A stretch of 64,000 nucleotides of DNA from Colwellia psychrerythraea (GTDB lineage Bacteria; Pseudomonadota; Gammaproteobacteria; Enterobacterales; Alteromonadaceae), in assembly GCF_000764185.1 (NCBI RefSeq), contig NZ_JQEC01000016.1, positions 124,001-188,000 of the forward strand. The letters run 5' to 3'. A model generated the notes under the pieces. It ran no database searches, was not told the origin of the DNA, and was given only the letters and a program-made list of their open reading frames with translations. Made by a program: the position numbers and the translations under genes. Shown here in pieces: positions 63,819 through 64,000 of this stretch (within the stretch, counting starts at the first letter, position 1; each line of letters opens with the position of its first letter).

Positions 63819-64000
63819 TTTCTGATCCCTCCAACAACTGTGTTAACAATGTTTTAGCACGTTGAAGTCGTACGCCAACTAAATTAGTAGTAATCACTAA
63901 AACATCCGCCATTTCTTGATAGCTCATCCCCTCTAATGCCAGGGTAATCACTTGTTGTTGCTCAAGCTTTAATTGACGAATAGCGTTAGCCAATTTTTGT
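63811..64000 (-). CDS. ECF-type sigma factor, region 4 (partial, runs off right edge)
   Basis: The open frame enters from the right edge and ends at 63811. It encodes LANAIRQLKLEQQQVITLALEGMSYQEMADVLVITTNLVGVRLQRAKTLLTQLL, the region 4.2 helix-turn-helix that binds the -35 element. The rest of the gene is outside the window. The stop codon overlaps the start of the membrane-protein gene. Confidence 0.85.
   Translation of the reverse strand, partial: QKLANAIRQLKLEQQQVITLALEGMSYQEMADVLVITTNLVGVRLQRAKTLLTQLLEGSENG

Noticed and set aside
1..64000. CRISPR array, prophage or rRNA genes
   Set aside because: No spaced direct repeats, phage structural genes or rRNA sequence were seen anywhere in the window.

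Overview
The window looks like chromosome from a low-GC marine gammaproteobacterium of the Alteromonadales, most like Colwellia or Thalassotalea (Colwelliaceae). The reasons are the gene order lptG-lptF / pepA-holC-valS, the nrdR-ribD-ribE-ribB-type riboflavin cluster beside glyA, a MipA/DUF3019/two-component operon and a PEP-CTERM-like protein. This placement is an inference from protein style and synteny; no search was run.

Layout. 1-5.1 kb: an operon read leftwards, encoding a membrane fusion protein, a MacB-type ABC ATPase and an FtsX-type permease, with the start of an NtrC-type response regulator at the window edge; a good sigma-54 promoter and an upstream palindrome precede it. 5.4-9 kb: a PEP-CTERM-like secreted protein, then a MocR regulator divergent from a LysE exporter and a GNAT acetyltransferase, with a perfect palindrome between them. 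9-17.5 kb: a beta-propeller lipoprotein, an operon for MipA, DUF3019, an OmpR-type regulator and its kinase, then a cysteine-synthase-like enzyme and MetY. 17.5-25.3 kb: a YafY/WYL regulator, an Old Yellow Enzyme divergent from a TetR regulator with three operator boxes, a 2-hydroxyacid dehydrogenase, DoxX, a periplasmic binding protein with a sensor kinase, and an AraC regulator fragment.

25.4-33.7 kb is accessory DNA and the most novel part. It holds a leftward cassette with a putative CheD/CNF-like Cys-His protein, an intact asparaginase fused to a bulb-lectin-like tail, two paralogous Cys-His-Asp proteins, and a C-terminal scrap of a FAD-dependent oxidoreductase. It is bounded by the truncated AraC gene plus a 21-bp-stem terminator on one side and about 1 kb of non-coding DNA on the other. 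A LysR regulator, an outer-membrane protein frameshifted in a poly-A tract, and a lipoprotein follow.

From 33.9 kb the content is mostly core: tRNA-Leu(CAA), a HEAT-repeat DNA alkylation repair protein, a TetR-controlled RND efflux pump, an RDD protein, lptG/lptF with a MITE-like 230-bp element touching the lptG stop codon, pepA, holC, valS and a cold-shock protein with a long leader. Next come a PepSY/PepSY/pyroglutamyl-peptidase-like operon whose catalytic Cys is replaced by Ser, a very large lipoprotein, a RibB protein with a degenerate RibA half, ribE, ribD, nrdR, glyA, and a membrane protein overlapping the end of a sigma-factor gene at the right edge.
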